DNA of 64,000 bases from Epiperipatus broadwayi. Taxonomy: Eukaryota; Onychophora; Udeonychophora; Euonychophora; Peripatidae. The notes under the pieces were generated by a model that was given only the letters and a program-made list of their open reading frames with translations, was not told where the DNA came from and did not search any database. The DNA lies in contig JAQFVV010012497.1 in NCBI GenBank assembly GCA_028023455.1, forward strand, positions 4,458,286 to 4,522,285, written 5' to 3'. Shown here piece after piece: positions 48,084-61,017 of the stretch (positions are counted from its first letter, which is position 1; each line of letters begins with the position of its first letter). Made by a program: the position numbers and the translations under genes.

Positions 48084-51000
48084 GTATATTAATTAACTAT
48101 AAGAATATTTGATACATTTATTTTTGATTTGTGATTACGTTTTATATAAATTTGGAATTAAAATTAAATTAAGTTCAATTTATAATCTTTTTGTTTGTAT
48201 AGTAATTTTGCATTTCTTAATGTAAAATTTCAAAATTCTCATTGAATGTTATTTGTGTTATATATAGAATTAATTTATTTAAAATTAACTTAAAGATAAT
48301 TATAAAACACTCAAATAAAAATAATATATGCAAAACATATGTCAAAACATGCTTAAATATAAGTAAATGGTTAATCAAACCATATACAAAGTTGTAAATG
48401 AATAAGTGGTTAGTCATTTATATCATTGCATGAAAAAACAAACAACTACCTCACTACTATACTGTATTTTATCCTGGAATAAAGATTTCATTAGGTGACT
48501 CTGGAAGTTAACACAAGCCCCTGTCACCTTCCTATATCCAAATAATAATTTTTTGAAACAGTTTGCTCTTATATTTTTTACAGAAACTTGTTTAAATCAT
48601 CATATTCTCCTCATTCTTTTTTTTTTTTTTTTGTAGTGAATTTTATACATCGATTTTATCTATTTAAAATGTTACTCGAAGAGGTGATAATCTTGTTGTT
48701 ATTTATAAAGATTTTTCTTATAAAAGATCTTCATTTTATCTCTTTTCTAGGTGAATGTATATGATATGAAATTACTTTAAAGCACTTTAAACTTATTTAG
48801 CCATATATTTTAAACCCACTAGTATCCCTTGGAGATTTTTTGGTTAGTTTTAATAAAATTATCACCAGTGATTTAGATATTTCACATTTATTTTAGGATA
48901 AAAACAATACATATCTTTTTTTCTTTTTTTTTTTTTACCTCATAAGGCTTTTAGAGTGTTATTCTTTTGTAATTTTTTGTGGCCTCTAATCATTAAACTT
49001 ATTTTTATTACTCTACCTGTTGAAATATATTATACAAATGTGTCATTCATAGGTTTAATAGTATTATTATATATTTTTCAAGTTCATGTATTAATTATAT
49101 GTTGAAAACTTTTGCAATTTTAATCCATTATTTATTTTTATTTTATGTTGCTTAAGAAGTTCCACGTTGAATTTATTTTTCTAATACCAAAGAATATTAT
49201 TTGTTTTTTTTTTTTTTAAATTGAGACATTTATAATATAATCATTATCAGAGATCCAAGTAGCCTTTTTTTTTTTTTTATCCATATGTACAATAATAGAC
49301 TTATTTATATTATGTTACTCTTGAAGAGAATATCTAATTTCAGTAAAAGGACAATTTTAAAATTCCAAATCTGCAATGTTGGACTATTTCCATAATTTAG
49401 TTTTAATTATTAAATGTTTTTAGAAAAATTCAAACAATTTAGATTTTTTAAATATAGTAATAACACACAGTTAGTATAACACAACATTTTGAGTGGTATT
49501 AATTTCCTCTCTTCTTCTACAGGTTTTCTAGCCTGACAATGATGTTGAATTCATGATTTTTAGATTCGTAAATACTGCATTTAAGTTGACACTCTAACCA
49601 ATTAGTCTATTCTGACAAAGAAAGCAATTAATAGAAATATTATATATTGAAGCATTTTCCCATCTGACTAGGTCTCTGTTACACATAAAATGCGTGAGTT
49701 GATCAAGTTATGGAAAAAGAAGAAAGTTTCATTCATATTTCTAAAAACATACTATATTTCGTGATCAACTCTACCTAGTAATTGTTACGATTTAAGCTAT
49801 CGACGGAATCGGCTTTTATTTCTTTTGTAAGGGTGCCAGGATTCATATACGAATCCGCTGAAATCTGTCGCATTGCATCTCGAAAATTAAAAAGAAAAAT
49901 GTTTTTAAAAGAATCGGTATCATATTTTACTGTAACTAGAGTTATTTTCTAGATATTATTATTCCTGGAGCTTAGTCAACACATATTGGCAAAGGTAAAT
50001 TATATTTTCAAATCTTACTGAACTAATATTAATAAATTTAATAATAATCATCAATAACGTACAATGAAAAGTTGATATTAGAAATAAATATTTTTATTAT
50101 AACAAATTAAAATGTTTAAAGATAAATTACTAATTAAATAAAACTGGAGAGAACACATGCTAATCCAGACATGAATCCATTAATAAAAAATAACAGTTAA
50201 ACAAAACAAGGGTCTTGAATAATAAAATTACAGTCTCCATCGGGGTTATTTTAAGCTTTTTTTTAAAGAGTTGTTTGCAAACTTTAAGTCACAATTGGGA
50301 AAAGTTAATCTTAGCTTACCGATAAGTTTAGCGAGTTCACGAAGCTTGTAGAATACTATGCATAGTTTTTTTTTTTTGTGAGAGAATGAGCTTGGCCATC
50401 GGTTATAAGTTGATCTTGGTCTATCCTATTGGTTGGTCATGAAAGCTTTTCTGGTGTCCATCTTCAGGAACGATGTCAGCAAAAGCCCCGGCCCACTCCA
50501 ACAAGCAGAATTATTTCAGCGTAGAATGGTCCTGGATATATTTTTGTTATCCATAACCAACCAAAGGAAAAACTGACAAGACGATCTAACTGGTCTCTTA
50601 CTTTTCATATTTAGGGTCCAGTTTTCAGACTTCTGTGCATACCTTTTGTTTGTCAAAAATACACGTTGATAATCTTGTGCATTCTTTTGTATTTTTCAGT
50701 TACAAAGTCTTTATTTTTTTAGCATAATTCTGCCATCTTTAACTAGCTAAAATATTTTTCTTTTAGCTTATCTGGATTCTTAATTTGTGTTTCTTTTGTT
50801 CTCTCCAATTTTTACTTTTATTTTTTAATTAGATAAAAAAAATGTGGACGGAAATTTTAACTTTCATTGTACGTTTAAAAAAAATATTATACTAATCAAA
50901 AAAAAATCTAAATTTACTTTTTTTTTAGCTTTTACCAAATGCCAGTATATTTGTACCATATATAAATTCTCTTGATTTCTCATATTTTTTTTTAAAGGGC

Positions 51001-52346
51001 AAAGTTAAAGAGTAGTTTCCAAAAAATGAAGAAATCAGGAGGATTCTCATAGATAAATATATACAATTGCTACTGACTGTTATCTTTGACAAAATAGTCT
51101 ACTTAATTAGAGCATCATCTTAAATTCAATATTCACAAATCTAAATCTTACCTGTTTCAATCTCATCACAGCAAAATCATTGATCAGGTCTGCAACAACC
51201 AAAGAAGAGAAAAAAATTATAATATTCAAAATATTATATTATATACTAATCTGTAAAGTTATTACTAACAATTGTATGTATTTGAAAAGTTTAAATAAAG
51301 TTTGAATTTTTCTAAAAACATTTAACAATTAAAAATGGATGATGAAAACAAAATAACATATAATTATAAGTAAAATGCCGTCATCACAAACTTTTAGACA
51401 AATAATAATAATAGTTGCTCCTAGAAAATGAACATCAGATTTTGTACCAACATGTTTGGAATGCAATCTCTTTTTTAATGAGACTATCATTTTAACTTTG
51501 GAGCATCTATGATCTATCTAACAATCTGCTTTTGTAATATGAACATCTTTTGCATTCTGTTTCATAACCATAACATAAACCATAAGATGTCATTGTATGA
51601 GTTTAGTGGCATCCAAAGTTTTGTAATGATTTTTTATTTAAGCAAAGTGTACATGAAAGCCTGCGTAAAAATTCAAAAACAGCAGATGTTTAAATTCATA
51701 TAACCAATATCTTGAAGTTTAATTTTCCCACAAAACATGTATTAAAATTTAAAAAAAAAACAACAATTATTCTTTTAAAGCTATTGGTATAATAATATTA
51801 TTCAATAAAGAATATAAGCTTTATTTAATTTTATGAATCTGATTTGGGATGTAAGTATGAATAAAATTGATGAAATTGCTATTCTACAAAACAATTTTCA
51901 ATATTGTTAAGTTAATTAAAGAGTGGCTGCATATTTAATAATATAGGTTACCACATTAATATACTTTTTTTTAAAAATTTATCTATATTGTCTATTTTAG
52001 TGAAGAATTAATCTTTCTTTTTGAATTCTGTTGACAAGAAGTCATTAAAATTACATTTTACAGTAAGTCACACTACAGAGTTTGTTTCTGTTTATCATTT
52101 TTACTTGATTGGTAGTTTGTATATTCATTATAAAAGACTTAAATTTAGCTACTTTTTTTATCAAGAAATAGAGCTATTTAAAAACAATCTTTATTCATGA
52201 TATTAATTTTTTCTATTTTTAGCAGATATTAGTTTTTTTTTTCTAGCAGAAATCTTTAACTTACTTGATTGGATTTCTTTTAATGGGATTTTACAAAAAG
52301 TACATAAGTAAACATTTTTTAAATTTTAATATTAGTTATTATTTAT
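48084..52346 (+). other. UVSSA intron; possible old insertion at 49785-50720
   Basis: At 49785 a sequence TGTTACGATTTAAGC opens a stretch with more CpG (ATCGACGGAATCGGC, CATATACGAATCCGC). A G+C-richer part at 50380-50640 may be its other end. This resembles an LTR-like insertion, but no repeated end was identified. Elsewhere only AT-rich sequence. Confidence 0.4.
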
Positions 52347-53386
52347 GGTGCTTGTCTTATAGATAAAGATGCAGTTCGATGGCGCCGTTTTCACGCTAAA
52401 ACTATAAAATATGACCATTCCCAGGCTGTTGATTTTAATCATTTTGATGTGTTTTTTGTAATGCGAAAATAAAAACAAAACGAAATCGTCTTTTTTAACT
52501 ATTATTTTTTATTAACGTATAAAAATTAAATGATAATAATAAGTGTAAAATAAAATAAACAAATTACAATTTGATTCATGTTTTTTATTTTGCTTTATTA
52601 GAAAAATCAATTTTCTATCGGAGGGTTAGGTTTAGGGTTAGTTTTAGGATTAGTTTTAGGGTTAGGTTTAGTGTTAGTGTTCTGTTATTTGTAATGTTAA
52701 AATAAAAAATATCAAAATCATAACCGTAGTCGTAGAAAAGAAAGTAAAACTTTTTTAAACAACAACAAACACATATAAATGTCTTCTTTACTTATTAATC
52801 ATGTTTACAATATATGCTTTTTATGAAATTTACAAAAAACCATGCAGAATTGTACTTTTCTTACAGGATATTTTTGTGTTTCCGCTCTTTTTTACTTAAA
52901 AAATATACACACAGTAGAATCTTGTTTGTCTTGTGGAATGTTACGAACAGTATGTTATTTGATGCGTTACCTAATTCCAACTCACTTTACACATATATCT
53001 TGTCAACATTTTCCCAATTAAAACTTCAATACAGTATGTTGTAAAAAGTCTGATAATTATTACTTTACAAAATCTGAACATTTCAATAATTTAAAATAAA
53101 AAAAAATCCAATGGAAACAACATTTTCATCCAATTCAAATACATACCCTCTCACCAAGCCATAACAATTTTATAAACTGTGTGAATTCGGAAAATGTATT
53201 TGCTGTGATGCGACATACATGCTGTACTGCGACGCGACATAGTGGCCTGCAATCTGTAGCACAACAAAAAAGTTGTATTATAAAAAACGCAGGTTTGAAC
53301 GTGTCGGCAGCGAAAACGGCATTTTTATGTGTTTTAGCGCGAAATCCGTGCCATCGAGCGGCGTCTTTAGCTATAAGACGAGAACC
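52347..53386. mobile_element. Non-autonomous TIR DNA transposon, 1,040 bp, 8-bp TSD
   Basis: The left end GGTGCTTGTCTTATAG and the right end, read inverted, GGTTCTCGTCTTATAG begin imperfect terminal inverted repeats of about 60 bases. Shared blocks include TAAAGA, TCGATGGC and CGCTAAAAC. The element is flanked by TTATTTAT on both sides (52339-52346 and 53387-53394), an 8-bp target duplication as made by hAT-type transposases. The target is AT-rich so chance identity is possible. No transposase ORF lies inside. The interior has a degenerate TTAGGG-like tract (52621-52676). It sits in a UVSSA intron. Confidence 0.75.
52621..52676 (+). repeat. Degenerate telomere-like repeat (GGTTAGGGTT / GGTTTAGG)
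   Basis: Irregular repeats of GTTAGG, GTTTAGG and GTTTTAGG about 55 bases long lie inside the TIR element, so they are internal element sequence and not a chromosome end. Confidence 0.8.
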
Positions 53387-53394
53387 TTATTTAT

Positions 53395-54123
53395 TAATAA
53401 CTCATTATACATAATAATTATAGCACTAATATTTTTTTTTAAGATTATAAATATAGATATTCATTACATTACTGATTTAAAAAAAGCATCAAATAATCAC
53501 AACTTTTAAAATATTTTTATTTATTTTCTATTTTAATTTTGAATTATATAATTATAGAAATACAATAAATTAATTACATGTTTTTAATAAATATACTAAA
53601 AAATTAGATGTGTGTCTATTTTTAAATGCACTCAAAAAAGTTTATTAGAAAAAAAAAAAAACAGTTTTTGATTGAATCATGATTGAATCATCTGCTTAAA
53701 AGATTATTGGTAAAACAAAAATGTATGTTGTTTTTTGAAATAAAAAGAATAATAAATGGATAAATAATGAGATAAAATATGTTTATTGGAAAAAGAGAGC
53801 TTATATCAGATTAAGTTATGCTAGTTTTGTGTCCTTATAATAATCTAATGGCATTTCTTTGGGATAATTTTTCACATTATGTATCCATTTTCATAGAAAC
53901 TTTAAATGGAAATAATAACAACAAATTATTTTTCAGCTCATAAGATATATAATAAAACAAAAGTAGTTCTTTAGCTATTATTTCTTGATCAAACTTATAG
54001 TAGGTGGCATTAGAGTTGTTTTAAATGAAAAATAATTACAAATTATCAATATATAATGTTTAACAGGTATATTCATTTATTGAATATCACAAAATGTTTA
54101 TTTTTTATGTATTTTTTTTATAG
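53395..54123 (+). other. UVSSA intron end, AT-rich, nothing seen
   Basis: There is a T-rich tract before the acceptor TATAG at 54123. No other feature. Confidence 0.5.
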
Positions 54124-54273
54124 TGCTGACTATAAATCTACATCATCCAATGAAAAATCTGTTTCTTTAAGTGATGAAAAGAAAAAATTGTTATCCAAAG
54201 CTCCAAAAGTTAATTTTGATGTAGATCTCTTACACTGGGAAGATAATAAATTGGAGCCACCAACTGTTGTCAG
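54124..54273 (+). CDS. UVSSA: UVSSA exon e (start of DUF2043 region)
   Basis: Acceptor TATAG at 54123, donor GTAAAA at 54274, 150 bases, phase 2 in and out. It encodes a Ser/Lys-rich stretch, then LLSKAPKVNFDVDLLHWED, matching the human A-R-A-P-V-V-P-Y-G-V-D-L-H-Y-W-G motif that opens the conserved C-terminal region. It ends in VV plus a split Arg codon completed by exon f. Confidence 0.93.
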
Positions 54274-56643
54274 GTAAAAATGTTTTAGCTTTATTATAAT
54301 ATATTACATTCATATATTATTAAATTAATGATATTAAATGATTTATTTGATACAATATAATTATTTACTGTATAATATTTTTAAAAATATATCTACTTAT
54401 TTTTTTTTATCAATATTATGTCACTAATATCTATTACAAAGCAATAAAAAAAAATTCCTAATACAATTTGAAGATTTACGTTCATTTTTTTAAAAATGGT
54501 CTTAGTTTTAAATTGTTAAAGCAACTTTCAAAGAGTGTTGGTTTAACATGAAATACATATTGGGATCATTTATCTTTTTTTTTTTTTTCAGGATAGATGT
54601 TTAACTAAAAAGTAGATATATTAATCTTTAACTGGGTTTAAAATTTTACATTTGGGCTATGAATAATATGATAATCTCTATCCTAATAAATAATAGTAAT
54701 AATCATTAATATATTTTATCTGAAGTAGATGATGTCAAAATTATGAATACTGAAATTTTGATATTTGTAAATTGAGTTGTAATAATTTTATATAATTTAA
54801 CTTTTTTTTTTCATTTAATTGTTTAAAACATTAATTATAATTTTAATTAATTAAATCATTGAATATAAACATCTATTTTTTCAACATCTGATTGTTTAAA
54901 TCATAAAAGTTTTTTCAGTTATTTCTGATTTTTATATTAAAGAAACCTTCCATAATCTGTCTTAGTAAATTTGTCTCAGTTTACAAAATTAAAGCATTAA
55001 TCTTCATTTTCTTTTTAAATAAAAAAATCTTTTTTTTTTACATCTTACTGAATTAAACAAACTATAGGCTTTTTCAAGAGTTTAAATAAAAACAAAATAT
55101 TAGTAAAATATATACTATAAAATCTGAGGGAAAAATTTCGATATTATATTTTTTTTTAAAGAAAAGGAAAATGTTTTTTTGTTATATTGTTTGTACATAT
55201 ATGTTGGTAATATGTAATATTTAATATATTTATTATTTTTTTCGATATTTTATTGTACATTTATATTAATATTGAACCCATATTTATTTAGAGTATGGAT
55301 ATTTTTAGACAGCTTAACTATTAATAAAATGTCGTAAAGATTCTAGACAGAAGTTAGAATCACTAATGGCTTTACAAAGTTTTTCAATTTTGCTACTGTA
55401 CTGTAGCCCAGATTCAATAGTCATTAACTATATGGCTTTATTATTTGTGTTTATCCATATTTATATAGGCCAATGCTTCATTGTTGGTTATAGATGTGAA
55501 ATTATTGAAATAATAAAAAAAATTTTTATTGTTCATAATTTGATTTGTTTGATTAAATAAAAAAATAAGACTAGTGTTTTGTCTTTTAGTCATTTATAAT
55601 TTTTATAGAATAATCAATAAAAGCAATGTCAAAAGGATTTATTTCAAATTTCTGTATGAAACTATGATGTAATCTTAAAAATAGTTCATTAAATTAAAAA
55701 AAAAACCACTATTCAAAATATAATACAGAAAAATAACATGATTAAAATTTATATTACAAAATTTCCAATCTCTGTGTACATTTAAAACATATAGATAAAT
55801 ATATAAAAAAGGTAAATGATCTCCAAGATGCATATGGCTGAATTATCTATTAAGTGGTCTAGATTAAACCTTTCACATATTTTCATCATTGTAATTCATT
55901 ATTTATTTGAAAAAATTTACAATTGCCACATTTTTTGAATTACACTCATTTGGAAATATTATAAAGTCAATTAATGATTATTATTAATTAGTCCACCCAT
56001 ACAATTTAAACTTAATTAAAAAGTAATATATTTATTATTAAGTATAAGCATGATATTAATAATTTAACTCCATCCCCCCTTTTTATTAATGTAAGATATC
56101 TTAGTTATATTACAAAACTTTCAGTCTGCACTATATATTGGTAAAAACATTTGCAAAAGATAAATGTTCCTCAATAAAAGATGTATTTTTTGCTGAACCA
56201 GCCATTATCAAGAGTGTATTCAAGAAATGTGACACTTGTGAATTGAGTCATAGTAATTTGCTACAGATAAAAAATGAACTATGATGATAAAGTTACATAA
56301 AAATTATGATCTGAGCTAACTTATTATGTAAAGTCGATATCATCAAATGAATGTAATTAGAAATGTGACATTTATAAAATTATATATACATATAAAATTT
56401 TGTCAAGAATGACAATGTAATGAAGTGAATTAATTATGAATTAGATTATGAATTAGCTTAAATATTTTCATTTATGCAAATATCTTAAATGAAATTAATA
56501 AAATATATATTGTAGATTTAAGTATTGAGATGGCAAATGATTTCATATTGTTACCCATTTACTTTTGAACAGTGATTTGAAGTTAACATTTATGAATATA
56601 CTACTCTTCTATGATCTAAATTTTATTATCATTTATTTTTAAG
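54274..56643 (+). other. UVSSA intron; contains a relative of the hammerhead-like repeat
   Basis: Besides the repeat at 54515-54575 this is AT-rich intron with no recognised feature. Confidence 0.5.
54515..54575 (+). repeat. Relative of the hammerhead-like repeat, core lost
   Basis: It shares GGTTTA(A/G)CATGAAATAC and the following TTTATCTTTTT with 22820-22860. The stem II equivalent is TGTT/AACA (54536-54539 and 54545-54548) around GGTTT, a paired change from TGCT/AGCA. GAAA is at 54550-54553. The CTGATGA core is replaced by CTTTCAAAGAG-like sequence, so this copy should not cleave. Confidence 0.6.
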
Positions 56644-56701
56644 ATATGATTCATTGCATCGATTTTGGACACCAAGAGAAAATGAGGAAGTAGTTTCTGA
56701 A
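56644..56701 (+). CDS. UVSSA: UVSSA exon f (DUF2043 continued)
   Basis: Acceptor TTTTTAAG at 56643, donor GTAAGT at 56702, 58 bases, phase 2 in and 0 out. It encodes YDSLHRFWTPRENEEVVSE, matching human S-D-S-Q-H-R-F-W-K-P-S-E-V-E-E-E-V. The following exon should encode the zinc-binding segment ending in a C-P-F-H-G-type motif. None was recognised between here and 64000. Confidence 0.94.
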
Positions 56702-57019
56702 GTAAGTTTAATAATTTCAGAAAAATGTGATCATATGGAATTTTTACTTATTTCTGCAAAATTATTTCTAAAATTAATGGTAAAGTTAAAATTAGTGAAA
56801 AGTATTTGAATCTACGAAGACAAAAATTGTCATGTTATACCAGGAATATTAAATATTTTGAATTTACATATTAATATTTAAATTTACATGTTTAAGTTAT
56901 CAATTCTTGAACCAAAGAAGAAGATTTGTTTATTTCATCTCTAAAAAATAAGATTTTAAAAAGAATTAAAATGATATATTCTGTAACATAAAATTATGTT
57001 AAATTAGAATAATGTATAT
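56702..57019 (+). other. Presumed UVSSA intron, nothing seen
   Basis: AT-rich and featureless. Confidence 0.4.
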
Positions 57020-57140
57020 ATTGTAATAATTATTTATAAATCAATATAAATATTTACTTGTATTTGTAATTATTTAATTAACATAGAAATACACCTCTCT
57101 CAGATGTGTGGCATATTTCAATCCCTATTTGGCATGCCAT
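57020..57140. repeat. Satellite S monomer, about 120 bp, single unit
   Basis: It is nearly identical to 63880-64000 from TAATTATTTATAAATC through the ACACCTCTCTCAGATGTG block to ATTTGGCATGCCATTTG. A truncated second unit follows to about 57250 with a CATTTGTAAC block. Confidence 0.85.
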
Positions 57141-60100
57141 TTGTAACAATTATTTATAACCATTTTAATATGTCACATTTGTAACCATAATAAATATTTA
57201 GATAGGGGAAATTATTAATTATTAGATATATGCCTATCCCATCTGTACCATTTGTAACTATATTAATTCCTCCTAGCATAGATAAAGAAATTACAGAATC
57301 ACTGTGCCACTTGAAAATATCAGCATCAAAGATTCTTGGTATTTATTTATATATTGGGGCAGTCATCTGAACAATAAAACACACTGGCCATTGTCATCTA
57401 ATAAAATAATATATAATATAGCAACTGAATAAAAGTACCCACTGTGAGATTCCTGGAGTGCCTTATGCTTATCTCCAATACTAGGTTCTTCTAACAAAGA
57501 ATCCTTCTTATTCTTCTTTCCAAATATATAAGACCATTCATGGTCATATGCACACACGAGTGCTATTCATGACAATTTATAAAAAAATATATTTTATAAA
57601 ACTAATATTATGAAGTTGGAAAGGGATGATCTCACTCTTTATTCAGTTTAGCTAAGTACATGTGTTTTCCCATGAGCGCCACTAGATTGTTTTCAATCTA
57701 GATAAGTATTTATTTATAGTGTACTTGAGTTCAAACTCATTCAGTACATATTTATTACACATGACTTGGATGACTATTGCACAAAAATGACATTCTTACA
57801 TTTTATCTATATTGATAAAATTACAAGATCCCAATATTATCAAAGTTTATACTACAGATTAAAGATTCTTATAGACATTGCTAGCTCATTAGCGAATATT
57901 GATGAACAGACATGTATAATCCTATTAATGGCTTCCAAACAAGCATGTGAAGACCATTATTGATATTGATGGCCATTTAATTAGATTGTTTATCACAATA
58001 AAGGTAATAATGATGATGATGATAATAATATCATAATAATAATGATAATAATAGTGATATCATAATAATGATTATAATAGTGATGATGATACCAGCCATG
58101 GCTTATCAATAAAATCACAACAATAAATTCATCTTTATAAACTTATAGGCATCTGTTAAAATTATCCTATTTCATAATGGGATTTAATAATACTAACGGT
58201 GATGATTGATCATCATGAATCTCTTTGCATAATATTCAATTTTCTATAAACCCCTATTTAATAAAACATATTCATTACACTAAACATTAAATTTAATGAT
58301 CATAATTTATTAATGATGATTGATGGCGATCATAATTTTTATATAGTATTATTTGAAACATTTTAACTAACAACATGATATCCATCTTTGATGAGAATGA
58401 TCTAAATTCATGGACACAACACAATCTTAGCTTACTATGTTGAACTATAATTATCAAAATTTGGTTATTCTCAAGCATAATCCTTAAATACTTAAATATC
58501 AACATTCTGGTTTACCTATTATTTTTCGGACGCTTAATATTTGTAAGTGATTGCTCAATATATACGAATAGTAATACTTAATAACTGCGAGCAATGATGA
58601 TGAATTAAAATGATAGAATTAAGACAAAAAAAAAATAAAACATAATATTATTAATAATAACTCGGAAACCAATTAAGATATATAATTATATTTTATTAAC
58701 ACTACTACTCTCTCTTTCCTTCTTTAAAGTCAAATCGACAATTAAATAAATGGCTTATTACCATATTAATTTAATACAAAAAATTAATACAAAATTTTAT
58801 ATAAGTATAAGCAAATAAACTTAATATATAGGTTTGTCACTTTTCTTGATATCTCAAAATAAGCTGACTTAAATCAATATTAAAAAAAATACATATTCTA
58901 TAAATGCTTATTTAAGACTTTTCTTACTCATCATATCATAAAATATATTTCAGGTGATACTTGTATATGTCATTTCATTTCCATTCAAATGTAATGCCCT
59001 ACTTTTTAATTTACCATTTAAAACTAATCATATATATAACCTATTCTTTGATGTGTTTTGGATAAGCAGTTACACATTCACGCATTCGGTAATGTTAACA
59101 TATATGTTTAAATGTATACCCAAAAATTACATATATAAAAATATCTTTTTCTTTTGCAACCTTATAGCGAGAGAAAATAAAATACATATTTTAATCTTTA
59201 ATATGCAACAAGATAAAATAAAAATAAAAAAAACATTATAAATGCATATATCTATAGGTTGCTCATTATCATTAACAACTGAAGAACAATTTAAAAAAAA
59301 AAACATTTCAACATTACAATATATAATATAATAAAAAAAAATAATGAAAAATTTAAGTTTAAAGATTTAAATTATGTTTGTGCTATGTTGTGAGATATTG
59401 CAAATAACTATAGATAAACAAGTCTTTAATGTTTCTGTATCAAAAAGAAAATTGCTTTGACCAGTAAATTAAGGTTTACTTTTAATAAGTAAAAGAATAA
59501 AATCGGTTAAAGAAAGTTCATATTTACCCGTCTACTTTTTACTTCTTATTAATGTCCTGAGTTTGAATTTTCAGACTGCTTGTCTTTGCTCACTAACAAC
59601 AACGACAAAAAAAAAAAAAAAGAAAGTTATTGCCGATACTTTTAAGATAATGCTGAATCAATTGACTTGCTTTCTTTTCTTCAATTCCATTATTATTCAC
59701 TGTTGGTTGGCTTCCTTCTACCATTATATAAAAAAAAATTATTATAAGTCCTTTGAATAAGTAGGTACCGGTGGATTTGCTTGTCTCTTTCCCTTAAAAA
59801 AAAAATACTTGCTGTTGACACTTTAGATGATTGAGGTAAATCAACAAAATTTGTTTTATGGCTTCAAACTTGGTTCTACACGGCTGTTATAAATTTTCTT
59901 TTCATCCTATTTCCTGTTCTCCATTCATTTGAAGGTAATGAACTTTTCATAAGCCAGGAATTAGAAACCAAGCATTCCATATAGCTTGTGTGTTTGGCCT
60001 CAAAATCTTTCATTTTGTTGGTTAGTACTGGATACATGACTTCATAGATAGATCAGCGATTTTGACTCCCTCTGTATAAATCAGGAAGTAGACCAATGGT

Positions 60101-61017
60101 TTAGCAATGCAAAAGCATAGTATTATGCAGAGCTAAATATGTTAATATCATTTTTTATATAATTAGGACTAACTTCTTATAAATTCAATCTTGTTCCATT
60201 TCTCTTTTCTCCTTTAATATTGCTGGTTTGTTTTATATAAACGCACATTTCATTTGCTCTTGTTTTTTCAACTTTCCAAGAGTGAGAGAAAAAAAAAAAT
60301 TAAAGCGTTCATTTTTTTTTTTAAAAAAAAAAAATTTTATGACTAACCGATCATCTCTCTAAATAATTTTAAGACTAACTGCTTCATCTCTTAAAAAATT
60401 TATGCTTGACTGATTAAAAAAAAATTGCTTCAATCATTTATATTGCGAATTTCAGCCAAAAGAAAAAAAAACATCTGGAGATCTTATCTTAAAAAAAATC
60501 AAAGCTTCACAAGTTTGACGTTGGTTACTATTAATAAAGATTTAAAATTGAATGCTATCATTATCTACATTAAAGCACCTCTTTTGTAAAATAATCTTAA
60601 GATACAGATAACAACAAAGATGGAATCTATAGCCATCAGAAATAGGTGTTAAAAGCGCTCTTGTATTTGCACAGATATATTCATTGTTTCACACGTGTAC
60701 AATTTTTCCTTTTTTTTTTTTTAATCTAACAATCTTGATTGCCTTATTTCACACTTTTCTGATTTACTCTATTTTATCAAAATGAAAGTTAAATAAATTT
60801 AACACATATTATTTAATAATAAAAATATTATATAATAAATCATAAAAAGAAAAGAACTGCTTATTCATAATAATAAATTACACATATAAATCTCTGTATG
60901 TATAAAAGAATAAAAAAAAAATTTTTTTTTTTTTTTTAATAATTGAATACTATATGTATATGTACATTTTGCCTCACCCCCAAACAAAAAAAAAAATTTT
61001 GAATATAAAAAAATTGC
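57141..61017 (+). other. AT-rich DNA, presumed UVSSA intron or downstream region
   Basis: No exon continuing UVSSA was found. An 8-bp perfect hairpin (CTAGATTG TTTT CAATCTAG) lies at 57682-57701. A GAT/AAT microsatellite lies at 58010-58092. T(n)A(n) runs are at 60312-60334, with an A(n)T(n) run at 60911-60937. Small open frames at 57363-57557 and 57766-57963 have no recognised content. Confidence 0.45.

Larger units (their letters stand above)
18765..56701 (+). other. UVSSA: UVSSA locus (partial): six internal exons over 38 kb
   Basis: Six + strand exons join into 228 codons without a stop, and intron phases agree at every junction (1 entering, then 0, 1, 1, 2, 2, 0). The product matches the middle part of UV-stimulated scaffold protein A. 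UVSSA binds stalled RNA polymerase II and CSA, recruits USP7 to stabilise CSB, and delivers TFIIH in transcription-coupled repair. In order: a helical segment matching the region before the acidic motif, a second helical segment, the acidic TFIIH p62-binding motif (DDF-EEV-PEKEGYE), a linker with SDPTT, and the start of DUF2043 (VDLLHW ... DSLHRFW). All junctions use GT-AG. Missing are the N-terminal VHS-like domain and the C-terminal zinc-binding part (human CPFHG-type). The family match is strong. Transcript structure is inferred from splice signals only. Confidence 0.92.

Noticed and set aside
52621-52676. Interstitial telomere or chromosome end
   Set aside because: The repeats are irregular, only about 55 bases, and lie inside an element with TIRs and a target duplication.
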